Below, in pieces: positions 1 to 9,170 of a stretch of 64,000 nt of DNA; the first letter of the stretch is position 1, and every line of letters begins with the position of its first letter. The stretch lies in NCBI GenBank assembly GCA_963830885.1, contig CAWHOA010000018.1, forward strand, positions 1-64,000. Reading direction: 5' to 3'. Position numbers and translations under genes: made by a program. The notes below the pieces were generated by a model. It did no database searches. It was not told the DNA's origin and worked only from the letters and a program-made list of their open reading frames with translations. The DNA comes from JAIBJN01 sp963830885. GTDB lineage: Bacteria; Actinomycetota; Thermoleophilia; Gaiellales; Gaiellaceae.

Positions 1-25
1 CACGCATCGGCCTAGTATCGCGGCC

Positions 26-1531
26 TCAGCGGCGCCGCAGGCGCCCCGTCAGGCGTCGGCGCTCCGAGGCCGTCAGGAAGCCTCCGAGGAGCAGCGCCGC
101 CGGATAGGCGAGCGTGATTGCCACCCGCACCGGAAGCGACGCGTTGAAGGGCACCCGGGCATCCACGGCGAGCGAGGCGAGGGCCAGGGCGAGCGTGAGG
201 CCGACGGCCAGGCCGATGCGCCGCCATTCCCACGGCACTGGATAGATCCGGTGCGAGACGATGCCCACGAAGATCGACGCCGACCAGAGCCCGCCGGCGG
301 TCGCCCACGCCGCGCCGACGAAGCCGTACGGCGGGATGAGGAGGAAGTAGAGCCCGATTGCGAGGATCGCCGCGGCGAGAACGGTCGGGATGATCAGGCG
401 CATCCGCTTCGTCACGTTCAGCCCGACCGCCGTGACGGCGTACGCTCCCGTCGCCATCGCGGCGATCGAGAGTGGCGGGACCGCCTCGGTCGCCTCCCAG
501 TAGCGCTCGGGCATCAGCAGGTGGAAGAGCGGGAGGATCCATGCGGAGACGAGCACGACCAGAAAGCCGAGCGCCCCGAAGAACCAGCTCGCGCCACGGG
601 CCACCATCTGCGGGTGGCGGTCGCTGTTGAGCCAGGAGTAGTGCCACTGCGGCCACCCCATGCGGAAGGCGAAGACCCCGACGAGCACGATCTGGCTGTA
701 GCGGAAGGCGACCCCGTACAGGCCGGTCTCCGCGGCGCCGTGGTAGTGCTTGACGAAGAAGCGGTCGAGCAGGTTGAGCGCGTAGAAGGAGAACGCGCTG
801 ATGATCGTCGGCCAGCCGAAGGCGATCATCTCCTTGCCGACGCCCCAGTCGACGCCCCGGATCAGGTCGTGCACGTACTCGCGGGCGCTGACGACGAAGA
901 CGATGATCGCCGACGTCAGCGAGGCGATCAGGATGCCCTTCACCCCGAGCTCCCAGACGGCGATCAGCAGGACGGCCAGGGTGACGTACGTGAGCCCGCG
1001 GATCAGCGCGTAGAGGGCGAACGTCCACGGCTTGCGCCGCATGCGCGTCAGCGACATCGAGATGTCCACGATGTTCGTCAGGTAGAGGTCGACGAGCGCG
1101 ATCACGATCAGGCTCGCGTAGGCCGCGTCGCCGGCCACGGGGTCGGCGAGGCGGCTTGCGAAAAGGAGGAGCCCGCCGATCAGGACCGCGGGGTAGATCG
1201 ACTCGATCAGGAAGAAGAGCGTGATCGCCTGCTTGCGCCAGCGGGAGTCGTCCTGGTCGAAGTAGAAGCGGGCCAGGACGCCGCTCAGGTTGATGAAGAC
1301 GTCGACGAACGCCGCGAAGGCGAGGATCAGCTCGAGCGTGCCGAACTCGGCGGGGCTCAGGTGGCGCGCGTACAGCGGGACGAGCAGGAAGGCGAGCGAC
1401 TTGAGGAGGACACGGACGCCGCCGTAGATGGCCGCGTCGTGGGCGAGCGCGCCGATGCCGAGCCGGCGCGGGACCTCCTCGTCCTCGCGCGCCTCGGCCT
1501 GGAGCCCTTCCTCGGCCCGGATCTCGCTCAC
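26..1531 (-). CDS. Polysaccharide flippase, Wzx/MOP family
   Basis: Predicted inner-membrane flippase of 501 aa, a normal length for the Wzx/MOP (PF01943/PF13440) family that moves undecaprenyl-linked oligosaccharide units across the membrane. After a charged N-terminus of about 30 residues the protein is a near-continuous series of hydrophobic segments (roughly 12-14). The first carries the family-typical text LLVPLYARHLSPAEFGTLEL at about residues 49-68. The ATG start is followed by a plausible cytoplasmic tail. It lies divergent from a sulfotransferase and is the first gene of the polysaccharide locus, so export of a repeat unit is the likely job. The substrate cannot be read from sequence. 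Confidence 0.85.
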   Translation of the reverse strand: MSEIRAEEGLQAEAREDEEVPRRLGIGALAHDAAIYGGVRVLLKSLAFLLVPLYARHLSPAEFGTLELILAFAAFVDVFINLSGVLARFYFDQDDSRWRKQAITLFFLIESIYPAVLIGGLLLFASRLADPVAGDAAYASLIVIALVDLYLTNIVDISMSLTRMRRKPWTFALYALIRGLTYVTLAVLLIAVWELGVKGILIASLTSAIIVFVVSAREYVHDLIRGVDWGVGKEMIAFGWPTIISAFSFYALNLLDRFFVKHYHGAAETGLYGVAFRYSQIVLVGVFAFRMGWPQWHYSWLNSDRHPQMVARGASWFFGALGFLVVLVSAWILPLFHLLMPERYWEATEAVPPLSIAAMATGAYAVTAVGLNVTKRMRLIIPTVLAAAILAIGLYFLLIPPYGFVGAAWATAGGLWSASIFVGIVSHRIYPVPWEWRRIGLAVGLTLALALASLAVDARVPFNASLPVRVAITLAYPAALLLGGFLTASERRRLTGRLRRR

Positions 1532-1589
1532 GCCGAGATCATGGCCACTGCGCCCGACGCGCAGCGGCGGCCGGTCCGCGCGGCGCCTC

Positions 1590-1595
1590 TATACT
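1590..1595 (+). promoter_or_regulatory. -10-like hexamer TATACT upstream of sulfotransferase
   Basis: TATACT lies 13 nt before the ATG at 1609 (16 nt before a second ATG at 1612). The expected transcription start would leave a leader of only a few bases. No Shine-Dalgarno sequence is visible between it and the start. No good -35 box is obvious. Confidence 0.4.
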
Positions 1596-1608
1596 CGGCG
1601 ACCGCGGG

Positions 1609-2514
1609 ATGATGTCGAGCCTGGGCAGGAGATTCCGGCGCAGACGGAGGCTGTGGCGGAGATACGGCTGGCGCAAGGTCGCCGGCCGGCCGCTGCACGA
1701 CCTGCGCTGGAAGGTCTCGAGCGACGAGTCGATCTCCCGCTGGATGGAGGAACGCCTGCAGATCGACGACGACTACTGGCTCTTCGTGCTCGGGCTGAAC
1801 AACTCGGGCACGTCGATCATCCAGCGAATCCTCACTTCCCACCCGCGCGCTCGGGGGCTGCCGGACGAGGGACAGGCCTTGACCTCCGTCTTCGCCCGCG
1901 GCAACCAGTACGGCGTCTCCCGCTACTGGACCGTGCGACTCGACGTCTTCCGGCTGACCGAGGAAGACGACCCGGCGCCGGCCAGACGGGCCAAGTACGA
2001 CTGGCTCTACTACTACGAGCCGCGGCCGGGAATCCTCGTGGAGAAGAGCCCGCCGAACGCGATCCGCGGCCGCTGGCTGCAGCAGAACTTCCAGCCGAGC
2101 CGGTTCATCGCCGTCACCCGCCACCCCTATGCCGTCTGCGAGGGGATCCGGCGGCGCATCGGCCTTCCGATCGAGCAGGCGGCGCAGCACTGGCTGGTCG
2201 GCAACGAGCTCCTGCTCGACGACGCCGAGCACATGGACCGGGCCTTGCTCGTCCGGTACGAGGACTTCTGCGAGAGGCCCCAGGAGCAGCTGCGGCTGAT
2301 GCAGGACTTTCTGGACCTGGAGGAGCCCTTCGACCACGAGCTGCTCAACCAGCCTCTGCGGATCCAGAACATCGACGGCAAGGCGCAGCCGATCCAGAAC
2401 ATGAATGCGAAGAGCATCGAGCGCCTCTCGCAGGACGAGATCGCGGCGATCGACCGCGTGACTGCTCCGCTGAGAGAGCGGCTCGGCTACGAGAGCGTGC
2501 TCGATCCGAGGTAG
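1609..2514 (+). CDS. Sulfotransferase family protein
   Basis: 301 aa. The central fold matches PAPS-dependent sulfotransferases (PF13469/PF00685-like). The 5'-phosphosulfate loop is LFVLGLNNSGTSIIQRIL at about 58-75, followed by VEKSPPN near 144-150. The 3'-phosphate-binding segment is FIAVTRHPYAV near 165-175. The basic N-terminus (about 50 residues) has no signal peptide, so it is cytoplasmic. It probably transfers sulfate from PAPS to a sugar of the surface glycan; acceptor unknown. The catalytic arrangement is diverged, and some members of this family act on other substrates. It is divergent from the flippase and convergent with the phosphodiesterase gene. Start could be either of two adjacent ATGs (1609 or 1612). 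Confidence 0.8.
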   Translation: MMSSLGRRFRRRRRLWRRYGWRKVAGRPLHDLRWKVSSDESISRWMEERLQIDDDYWLFVLGLNNSGTSIIQRILTSHPRARGLPDEGQALTSVFARGNQYGVSRYWTVRLDVFRLTEEDDPAPARRAKYDWLYYYEPRPGILVEKSPPNAIRGRWLQQNFQPSRFIAVTRHPYAVCEGIRRRIGLPIEQAAQHWLVGNELLLDDAEHMDRALLVRYEDFCERPQEQLRLMQDFLDLEEPFDHELLNQPLRIQNIDGKAQPIQNMNAKSIERLSQDEIAAIDRVTAPLRERLGYESVLDPR

Positions 2515-2536
2515 GTCGATGTCGGGCGCCGCATCG

Positions 2537-4160
2537 CTACTCGTAGCCTAGGTCCCGCAGACGGCGGAGGATGATCTCCTCCTCGTCCGGCGAGTAGGAC
2601 GAGTCGCCGCTCCGGGGCGAATCGAGCGCCGCGGCGACAGGGCGTCCCTCGGCGGTGTCGACCAGGATCTCCTCGATCGGCGCTGCGTCGACGTCGGCGA
2701 GCTCGATTCCCAGCAGGCGGCAGAGTGTCGGGCCGAGCTGCGTGATCTCGGCGGCCTCCGGCACCTCGCCGAAGGCGATGCCGGGCCCGGCGGCGGCGAG
2801 GATGCCCGTCAGCCCGTGGTGGCCGGAGTACCCGTAGGAGACCTCAGGGTCGAGGTGCTCGTGACGGTCGAAGGCCGTCGACCACGGCCTTCGGGTCGAG
2901 TCGACGTGGATGCGCTCGTCGTGGGGGAGCAGGAGGAGCTCGGGCGCCTTGTCCAGGTAGGGCCCGCGGAAGAGCTCCTCCTTGCGCTTCACGGCGAAGG
3001 CGGGCTCCCCGGTCTCGGGGTGGCGGACGTCCGCCAGCTCGTCCGCGAGCTGCTCCGCGTAGCGGGGGTCGCGGAGCGCTCCGCTCGCCTCGCCGAGGTA
3101 CACCTGCCCACCGGTGGCGAAGGCGTAGGCGCGGGTGGAGCCGAAGTCGACGTCGGCGAAGACGCGACCGGCCGGTGGGCGCGGGAGCCCGGGGACCCGG
3201 TCGAGCGCGCGCGCGTACCAGCCCGTCGTCCGGGCGAGCCGCTGGTCGACCTTGGCCGCATAGGCGAGGCGGCTGCGGCGCAGCGGCTGGAGCGAGCGCC
3301 GGCGATAGCGCAGGTGCCCGTTCTCCTCGAGCCAGCGGTTGGTGTGGAACGTCCAGTAGATCGGCTTCATCCCGTGGTCGGAGAGGACGACGACGGTCGG
3401 CTCCTCGTCCCAGCGCTCCCGCGCGGCCTCGATCAGCTCGCCGCACGCGCGGTCGACGGCCTCGTAGACCTGCACCAGCTCGTCCCCTGCCCGGGCCGGA
3501 TCGTGCGCCGGATGTTCCGGGTCGAGGCGGTCGTAGCCGAGGTGGCCCGCGTGGTCGGAGCTCATGAAGTCGACGCAGAGGAGGCTGAGGTCGGGCTCGA
3601 GCTCCATCGTCAGGCGACAGACGTCCGCCACCTCGCCCACATGGTCGATCAGGCGGCGCGTATACCGCGTCGAAGTCCTCCCACCAGCGCTCGGCCATCG
3701 GGTGCCGCGCCGTCACGAAGTCCGGATGGGCGGCGAAGACACGCTCCCGGGCGACCGTGGGAACCACCTCCGGCGGCTCGGGGCCCCCGTAGCCGGTCAC
3801 GACGATGCCGGCCATCGGCTCGGCCGGGTAGGTGAACGGGACGGTGACGAACGCCGAGCGGAGCCCCGCGGCGCCGAGCGCGCGCCAGAAAGGAGCGCCG
3901 CCGCGTGTGGCAGCACCCTCGACGCGATGCGTGCCGCGGTTGGGGTTCGTCGAGAAGTTGAAGATCCCGTGCCCCCCGGGGTTGAGCCCGGTGAGGAACG
4001 AGGACCACGCGGTCGGCGTCACGGCGGGGATCGTGGAGCGAAGCGGGCCGTAGGAGCCCTCGCCTGCGAGTCGCGTCACCGTCGGCATTCGCCCCTCGGC
4101 GATCAGCGAGCTGACGAGGTCGTAGTCGGCGCCGTCGATCCCGAGGGCGAGGACTCTCAC
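2537..4160 (-). CDS. AlkP-superfamily phosphodiesterase / nucleotide pyrophosphatase (frameshifted)
   Basis: Read as one gene of about 540 aa broken by a frameshift near 3650. The N-terminal part begins LALGIDGADYDLVSSL (metal Asp) and contains TPTAWSSFLTG, with the likely nucleophilic Thr. The C-terminal part carries the remaining metal ligands: VDFMSSDHAGH, VVLSDHGMKP and YGYSGHHGLTG. This is the type I phosphodiesterase/nucleotide pyrophosphatase (PF01663) pattern. The total length is 3n+1, so one extra base (or two missing) explains the break at DFDAVYA/RRLIDHVGE. GTG start at 4160 overlaps the stop of the upstream glycosyltransferase by 4 nt, so the two are co-translated. Substrate unknown; a phosphodiester on lipid-linked sugar or nucleotide sugar is possible. 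Confidence 0.75.
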
Positions 4161-5272
4161 GCCGCCATCAGCTCCCGGTAGAGCTGCTCGAGGGCGAGGC
4201 CCGGGTCGCCGATTCGCTCCCGCACGACCCGCGAGTTGCGGTCGCCGTAGGCGCGGCGGCGGTCGGGGTCACGCAGGAGCCCGAGGAGCGCGGCCGCGAC
4301 CGCGCCCTCGTCCCGGCAGGGGACGAGCTCGGCGCCGTCGCCCTGGCCCACCCACTCGTCGATGGAGGGCGCGATCCCGCAGACCGCCGGCAGGCCGGTC
4401 GCCATCGCCTCCAGGAGCGAGGCCGGGGTCGAGTCCGAGGCCGGCAGGGAGAGGAGCACGTCGGCCGAAGCCACCAGCGCCGGCAGGTCGACCCACTCGG
4501 CGCGGTGAAGGACGACGGTTCCGTTCAGACCGAGGTCGGCGACGAGCTTCTCCAGCTCGCCGCGGAGCGGGCCCGTGCGGGCCGCCAGCACCAGGCGTGC
4601 GCGGGGCTCGGCCGCGACCACGTCGGCGAAGGCGCGCACGGCGACGTCCAGATTGGTGTCCGGCCGGTAATTCCGTAGGGAGAGGACCATGAGCGCGTCG
4701 TCGGGCCAGCCGAAGCGTGCGCGCAGCCCCGGGTCGGCCGCCTCCGGCACGAACCGGTCCAGCTCCGCGTACCAGATGATCCGCCGGATGCGCGCCGGGT
4801 CGGCCCCGAGGGCGATCGAGGCGCGTTCGTTGACGTCGGAGTTGACGACGAGGTAGTCGGCTGCCGCGATCGCGATCGGCGCCCAGCGCCGGCCGCGCCG
4901 CCGCGTGTGGGCGTGGACAAGCACGTCGGTGCCCCACGGGCTGAGGACGAACGGGTGCACGTCGGCCTTCGCCGCCCAGTAGCCGTACGGGAGCATGTAG
5001 TGGGCATGGACGAGGTCGACGTCGAGGGTGCGCGCGAGCTTCCGGAGGGCTGTCCCGAAGCGGAGGCGGCGGACGCCGCGGACGCGGAGGAGCGGGTCGA
5101 GGTCCCTGATCAGGTGGGGCTCGAGGCCCTCCAGCTCGGCCGGGACCTCGGAGAACCGGTCGCTCGCGAGGTGCACCTCGTGGCCCCGCTCCCTGAGCCG
5201 CCGACCCCAGCGAAGGAAGTTGATCGAGCGCCCGTTCCCAACGCCGAGGATCCGGAGCGGTTTCGCAGACAC
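4157..5272 (-). CDS. Glycosyltransferase family 4
   Basis: 371 aa with GT-B layout. The N-terminal Rossmann half starts LRILGVGNGRSINFLRWGRR and includes DVDLVHAHYMLPYG. The C-terminal half contains VLSLRNYRPDTNLDVAVRAF and the GT4 donor-binding segment LLEAMATGLPAV near 290-300. It should transfer a sugar from a nucleotide donor to a lipid-linked acceptor on the cytoplasmic face. GTG start at 5272 is chosen because the coding pattern begins there and it faces a divergent sulfotransferase 8 nt away. It overlaps the phosphodiesterase gene by 4 nt downstream. Donor and linkage unknown. Confidence 0.85.
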   Translation of the reverse strand: MSAKPLRILGVGNGRSINFLRWGRRLRERGHEVHLASDRFSEVPAELEGLEPHLIRDLDPLLRVRGVRRLRFGTALRKLARTLDVDLVHAHYMLPYGYWAAKADVHPFVLSPWGTDVLVHAHTRRRGRRWAPIAIAAADYLVVNSDVNERASIALGADPARIRRIIWYAELDRFVPEAADPGLRARFGWPDDALMVLSLRNYRPDTNLDVAVRAFADVVAAEPRARLVLAARTGPLRGELEKLVADLGLNGTVVLHRAEWVDLPALVASADVLLSLPASDSTPASLLEAMATGLPAVCGIAPSIDEWVGQGDGAELVPCRDEGAVAAALLGLLRDPDRRRAYGDRNSRVVRERIGDPGLALEQLYRELMAA

Positions 5273-5280
5273 GTGGCCGA

Positions 5281-6048
5281 ATGCTAACGATGCCGTTCGT
5301 GCCGACAGCCCGGTTCGTCTTCATCGGAGGCCTGCACCGGAGCGGGACGACGCTCCTCGGGCGTGCCCTGGCCGAGCACCCGCTCGTCTCCGGGTTCGCG
5401 GACACAGGGGTGCCTGCCGACGAGGGCCAGCATCTCCAGTCGGTCTACCCGCCCGCCAAGGGGTACGGCGGCCCCGGGCTCTTCGCCTTCGCACCGGAGG
5501 CGCATCTCACCGAGAGCTCGCCGCTCGTCTCGACCGCAAGCCGGGAGCGGCTTCTGGCCGACTGGTCGCCCCACTGGGACCTCGCCCGGCCCGTCCTCGT
5601 CGAGAAGTCGCCGCCGAACCTGATCCGCTTCCGGTTTCTGCAGGCGCTCTTCCCCGAGGCGGCCTTCGTCGCCGTGCTGCGGCATCCGCTCGCCGTCGCC
5701 TACGCGACCTCCAGGTGGCGGCAGAGGGAGTCGCTGCGCACGCTCGTGCGCCACTGGGTCGTCGCGCACGAGCTCTACCGGGAGGACCGGCCCGAGATCG
5801 TCCGGCTCCACGAGGTGCGCTTCGAGGACTTCCTGCGCGCCCCCGACGCCGAGCTCGCCCGCCTGGAGTCCTTTCTCGGCCTCGAGCCGGCTCCCACGAC
5901 CCTCGCCGTCCGTCCCGACGCGAACGAGCAGTACCTCGACCGCTGGCGGCGGGAGGGCCGAACGCCCTGGGGCCGGATCCGGCAGTCGCGCATCCGCCGC
6001 GAGCTCGGAGACCGCGTCGAGGCGTTCGGCTACGACCTCGATTCGTAG
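5281..6048 (+). CDS. Sulfotransferase family protein
   Basis: 255 aa, PAPS-dependent sulfotransferase type. The phosphosulfate-binding loop is FIGGLHRSGTTLLGRAL at about 14-30. VEKSPPNLIRFRFLQ follows near 107-121, and the 3'-phosphate site AVLRHPLAVAYATSRW near 132-147. Acceptor unknown. It is one of four sulfotransferases in the locus and resembles the one at 1609 in the shared VEKSPPN segment. ATG at 5281; a second ATG at 5290 is equally possible because the start lies only 8 nt from the divergent glycosyltransferase. Its last codons overlap the promoter-like hexamer of the next gene. Confidence 0.8.
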   Translation: MLTMPFVPTARFVFIGGLHRSGTTLLGRALAEHPLVSGFADTGVPADEGQHLQSVYPPAKGYGGPGLFAFAPEAHLTESSPLVSTASRERLLADWSPHWDLARPVLVEKSPPNLIRFRFLQALFPEAAFVAVLRHPLAVAYATSRWRQRESLRTLVRHWVVAHELYREDRPEIVRLHEVRFEDFLRAPDAELARLESFLGLEPAPTTLAVRPDANEQYLDRWRREGRTPWGRIRQSRIRRELGDRVEAFGYDLDS

Positions 6049-6051
6049 AAT
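6046..6051 (+). promoter_or_regulatory. -10-like hexamer TAGAAT, leaderless type
   Basis: TAGAAT ends 7 nt before the ATG at 6059 and overlaps the stop codon of the preceding sulfotransferase. The spacing fits a leaderless transcript, common in actinobacteria. No Shine-Dalgarno sequence is present. Confidence 0.45.
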
Positions 6052-6058
6052 CCCCGCG

Positions 6059-7152
6059 ATGGAGAGCCGCCTGCCGACGGCAGTTGTGGTCGACGTTCGC
6101 TGGGTGAACGGGCTTGCGGCGATCCGCTCGCTCGGGCGCCTGGGCGCGCCGGTCGTCGCTTTGGCCCACCGCGCAGGCGCGCTCGGCTTTCGCTCGCGCT
6201 ACGCACGCGGGCTCGTCTGTCCCGACCCGGTCGGCGACGAGGCCGGCTACGTCGCGTTCCTGCGCGACGTGGGCGACACCCTGAGCGCGCCCGCGCCGAT
6301 CTTCCCGACCCACGACGAGTTCCTGAACGCGATCGCCCGCAACGCCGGTGAGCTCGGCGGCCGCTTCCTGCACCCGTTTCCGGACTGGGAGCTCCTGGAG
6401 CGGATCCAGGACAAGGCCTGGCAGCTCGAGCAGGCGCGGAGCCTCGGCCTCCCGGTGCCCCGGACCGAGGAGGCGCCCCTGGACGACCTCGCCTTCCCGG
6501 TGCTCGTGAAGCCCCGCGACCCGGTCGGCTTCCGCCGGGAGTTCGGGCGCCAGGCGTTCCGCTGCGAGGACGCCGCGGCGCTGGCTCGCGACTTCGAGCG
6601 CGCGCTCCCCTACCGGCCGCTCGTGCAGGAGTGGATCCCCGGCGGGGACGAGGAGCTCTACACGCTCGGGAGCTACCTGACGGCCGGCGGCGAGGCGCTC
6701 GGCCTCTTCTGCGGGCGCAAGCTGCTGCAGACCCCGCCCGGCGTGGGCACCTGCCGCATCGGCGAGTCCGTCTGGGTGGACGAGGTCGTCGAGCAGGGCC
6801 TCACCCTCTGCGCGGGATCGGCTTCCGCGGCCTCTCGCAGGTTGAGTTCAAGCGCGACCCGCGCGACGGCGCCTACCGGCTGATGGAGATCAACCCGCGG
6901 CTCTGGCAGTGGCACGGGCTGGCGACGGCGACCGGGGTCGACCTGACCCGCATCGCCTACCTCGACCTGATCGGCCGCCCGCCCGCCCCCGCGCGCATGA
7001 ACGGACGCAGACGCCGCTGGGCGATCACGCTGGCGCCCGGCGAGCGCCCCGTGCTCGTGCGTCCGCCCTACGTGGACGGGGTCGTCGCGCGCGACGACCT
7101 GCGCCCGGCGCTGACGAACCTCGGCCGGGTCGTGCGCCGGGCGATCCCGTGA
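6059..7152 (+). CDS. ATP-grasp ligase (frameshifted)
   Basis: About 364 aa when joined across a -1 frameshift near 6810; the total is 3n+2. The N-terminus (TAVVVDVRWVNGLAAIRSLG) is a pre-ATP-grasp Rossmann domain. FPTHDEFLNAIA and the lysine segment FPVLVKPRDPVG near 147-158 begin the ATP-grasp domain. After the shift, VEFKRDPRDGAYRLMEINPR supplies the metal-binding Glu and Asn. Such enzymes form amide or thioester bonds through an acyl phosphate, so it may ligate an amino acid or acyl group onto a sugar or cell-wall component. Its stop overlaps the deacetylase start (GTGA), so the two probably act together. Substrate not predictable. Confidence 0.75.
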
Positions 7153-8357
7153 TCTCCGCCTACGCCGAGCCGCGCGCCCGCTGGGTGCTGGACACGCTCG
7201 GCGCCCGCGAGCTTGCCGTCGGCGAGGAGGTGCCCTACGACGCCGGCGCCTGGGCGCAGGTCGAGCGGGGAGAGCGCCCCGAGGGCGACGAGCTCGCCGG
7301 CGCCTTCTGGCATCTGGCCCGGCTCGAGGAGCGCAGCGGGGAGCGCGACCGCCATGGCCGTTTCCCGTCCTCCGCCTCGGCCCTCGACCCGCTCGACCCG
7401 CCGCTGGAGCGGCTGCGCGCGCGCCTGGGGATCGAGCCGCCGCGCTGGCGCGGCGCCCGCTTCGCGGTCGCGCTCACCCACGACGTCGACCGGCCATGGC
7501 GCTGGACGGGTCGGGGCGTTCGGAACGCGGTAGGCCGCCTCGCCGCCCGCGCGCGCGCCGGTGCCGGGCGGGACGCGCTTCGCGAGGCCCGCGGCCTGGC
7601 GGCCGTCCCGGCGCACCGCCTCCGCGGCAGCGATCCCAACTGGTGCTTCGCCCGCATCGCCGAACTCGAGGGCGCCCGCGGGTCGAGCTCGACCCACTTC
7701 CTCCTCGCCGGCCACGGCCACGTGGAGGACGGCTTCGCGCCCGAGGTCTACGACCGCCTGCGCCCGCGGCTGGTCGAGACGCTCCTCGAGTCAGGCGCCG
7801 AGGTCGGGCTCCACGGGAGCTACCTGAGCGCCGAGGAGCCGCTGCGCCTGGCGGCCGAGAAGGAAGAGCTCGAGTCGCTGGCCGGCCAGGTGGCCGGCCA
7901 GCGCTACCACTTCCTGCGCGTCGATCCGCACGCGAACCTCGCGCCGCTCGCCGGCCTCGGCTTCCAGTACGACACGACGCTCGGCTTCGCGGACGCGCCC
8001 GGGTTCCGAGCGGGAATCACGCAGCCGTTCCGCCCGTGGAGCGAGGAGCTTGGCCATCCGCTCCCGCTCGTCGAGATCCCGCTTGCGCTCATGGACACGA
8101 CGCTCGCCGTGCCGCAGTACCTCGGGCTCACGGCGGCCCAGGCGGAGGGCCGGGCTCTGGCGCTGCTCGACCGCGCCGCCGAGCTGGGCGGAGGCTTCGC
8201 GCTCCTCTGGCACACGAATCGCTTCGACCCGCCGACGGCGGCCGGCTGGGACCGCCTGTACGAGCGGATCCTCGACGGCGTGCTCGAGCGCGGCGGCGTG
8301 TGCGTGACGGCCGGCGAGCTGGCCGCCGAGGCGGGCGAGGTCCTAACTACTGAGTAG
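7149..8357 (+). CDS. Polysaccharide deacetylase-like protein
   Basis: 402 aa from GTG 7149, chosen because the coding pattern upstream of it is a shadow of the ATP-grasp gene and the GTGA overlap is typical here. The NodB-like metal motif is VALTHDVDRPW at about 109-119. A second histidine region is VGLHGSYLSAEEP near 219-231, and LLWHTNRFDPP lies near the C-terminus. About 100 residues precede the catalytic domain and have no signal peptide. It would remove acetyl or another acyl group from an amino sugar. It is translationally coupled to the ATP-grasp ligase, suggesting removal of one acyl group and installation of another. Confidence 0.75.
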   Translation: MISAYAEPRARWVLDTLGARELAVGEEVPYDAGAWAQVERGERPEGDELAGAFWHLARLEERSGERDRHGRFPSSASALDPLDPPLERLRARLGIEPPRWRGARFAVALTHDVDRPWRWTGRGVRNAVGRLAARARAGAGRDALREARGLAAVPAHRLRGSDPNWCFARIAELEGARGSSSTHFLLAGHGHVEDGFAPEVYDRLRPRLVETLLESGAEVGLHGSYLSAEEPLRLAAEKEELESLAGQVAGQRYHFLRVDPHANLAPLAGLGFQYDTTLGFADAPGFRAGITQPFRPWSEELGHPLPLVEIPLALMDTTLAVPQYLGLTAAQAEGRALALLDRAAELGGGFALLWHTNRFDPPTAAGWDRLYERILDGVLERGGVCVTAGELAAEAGEVLTTE

Positions 8358-9149
8358 TAGTTCGTAGCCCTCGGCGAGAAACGGCGTGCGGTCGACGAGG
8401 GCGGCGATGTCGCCCGGCTCGAAGATGCCCTCTTCCGTGGCGTACCTGGTGATCCGCGAGGGCGGAGTCAGGTCGACGCGCTCCTCGTTCGGCCGCCGCG
8501 GGTCGGCCGGCGCGATCTTCAGGATCTCGGAGGCGACGAGCACGGGCACCTTGGCCTTCCAGGCGGCCTTCGTCAACGAGCTCGTGCCTACCTTGTTCAG
8601 CAGGGAGCCGTCCTGGAAGACGGTGTCGGCGCCGAGAAGCAGGACCTGGACGGTCCCGACCGCGTGCTCGGCGTCGTCGTCGGCTACGACCTCGGTCGTC
8701 AGCCCCGCCGCCGCGAGCTCTTCCGCGAACGCGCGGCCTTCGCCCCCGGGGTCCGAGACCGTGCAGACGACGCGGCCCGGGCCGGCGAAGACGAGGGCCT
8801 CGCGGGCGGTCGCCGAGGCGGAGTGGGTCATCACGACGCGCTCCTCCAGCTCGGCCCGCAGGAGTACCGCGATCGTCGCGGCGGCCCGCTCCCGGGAGCT
8901 GATGAGCGCGTCGGCCTCCTCCACGAGCTGTTCGGTCGTGCGTCCGGCGACGAGCACCCTGCCGAGGGCGCCGGCGATCGAGCCGACGTCGGGGCGCGCC
9001 CGCACAAGCTCGCGGGCCAGCGCCAGCGGGTCCTCCCCGCGTTGGGCGGCCTCGACCACCGCCGCGACAGCCTCCCGGGCAAGCCAGCTCGACCCGTGGA
9101 GCTCGTCGGCAGCGATGCGCTCGACTCGTGCGGCGAGTACGGCGTCCAC
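8343..9149 (-). CDS. eIF-2B / ribose-1,5-bisphosphate isomerase-like protein
   Basis: 268 aa from GTG 9149. It matches the IF-2B superfamily (PF01008), which includes translation factor eIF2B subunits, archaeal R15P isomerase and MtnA. Visible landmarks are VVMTHSASATAREAL near 108-122, and VLLLGADTVFQDGSLLNKVG near 172-191 with the family Asp and the NKVG/NKxGT turn. PVLVASEILKIAP lies near 204-216. A sugar-phosphate isomerase role is likelier than translation in a bacterium. It is convergent with the deacetylase (15-nt overlap) and divergent from an LPG-synthase-like gene with only 21 nt between starts. Why it sits inside a polysaccharide locus is unclear. Confidence 0.75.
   Translation of the reverse strand: MDAVLAARVERIAADELHGSSWLAREAVAAVVEAAQRGEDPLALARELVRARPDVGSIAGALGRVLVAGRTTEQLVEEADALISSRERAAATIAVLLRAELEERVVMTHSASATAREALVFAGPGRVVCTVSDPGGEGRAFAEELAAAGLTTEVVADDDAEHAVGTVQVLLLGADTVFQDGSLLNKVGTSSLTKAAWKAKVPVLVASEILKIAPADPRRPNEERVDLTPPSRITRYATEEGIFEPGDIAALVDRTPFLAEGYELLLSS
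8345..8362. terminator. Convergent-gene hairpin AACTACT-GAGT-AGTAGTT
   Basis: A perfect 7-bp stem with a GAGT loop spans the overlapping 3' ends of the deacetylase and the IF-2B-like gene, including both stop codons. There is no U-tract, so a bidirectional terminator is only plausible. Confidence 0.35.
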
Positions 9150-9157
9150 GCGACGGT

Positions 9158-9164
9158 TAGCGTA
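9158..9164. promoter_or_regulatory. Shared divergent -10 region TTAGCGTA
   Basis: The segment reads TAGCGT on the plus strand, 7 nt before the ATG at 9171. On the minus strand it reads TACGCT, 9 nt before the GTG at 9149. Both fit the TAnnnT leaderless spacing, so one near-palindromic hexamer could serve both divergent genes. Confidence 0.4.
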
Positions 9165-9170
9165 CCCGGA

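Noticed and set aside
251..1612. Long plus-strand open frame opposite the flippase
   Set aside because: Extreme Arg/Asp/Glu/His-rich composition, no motifs; it is the antisense shadow of a high-GC membrane-protein gene.
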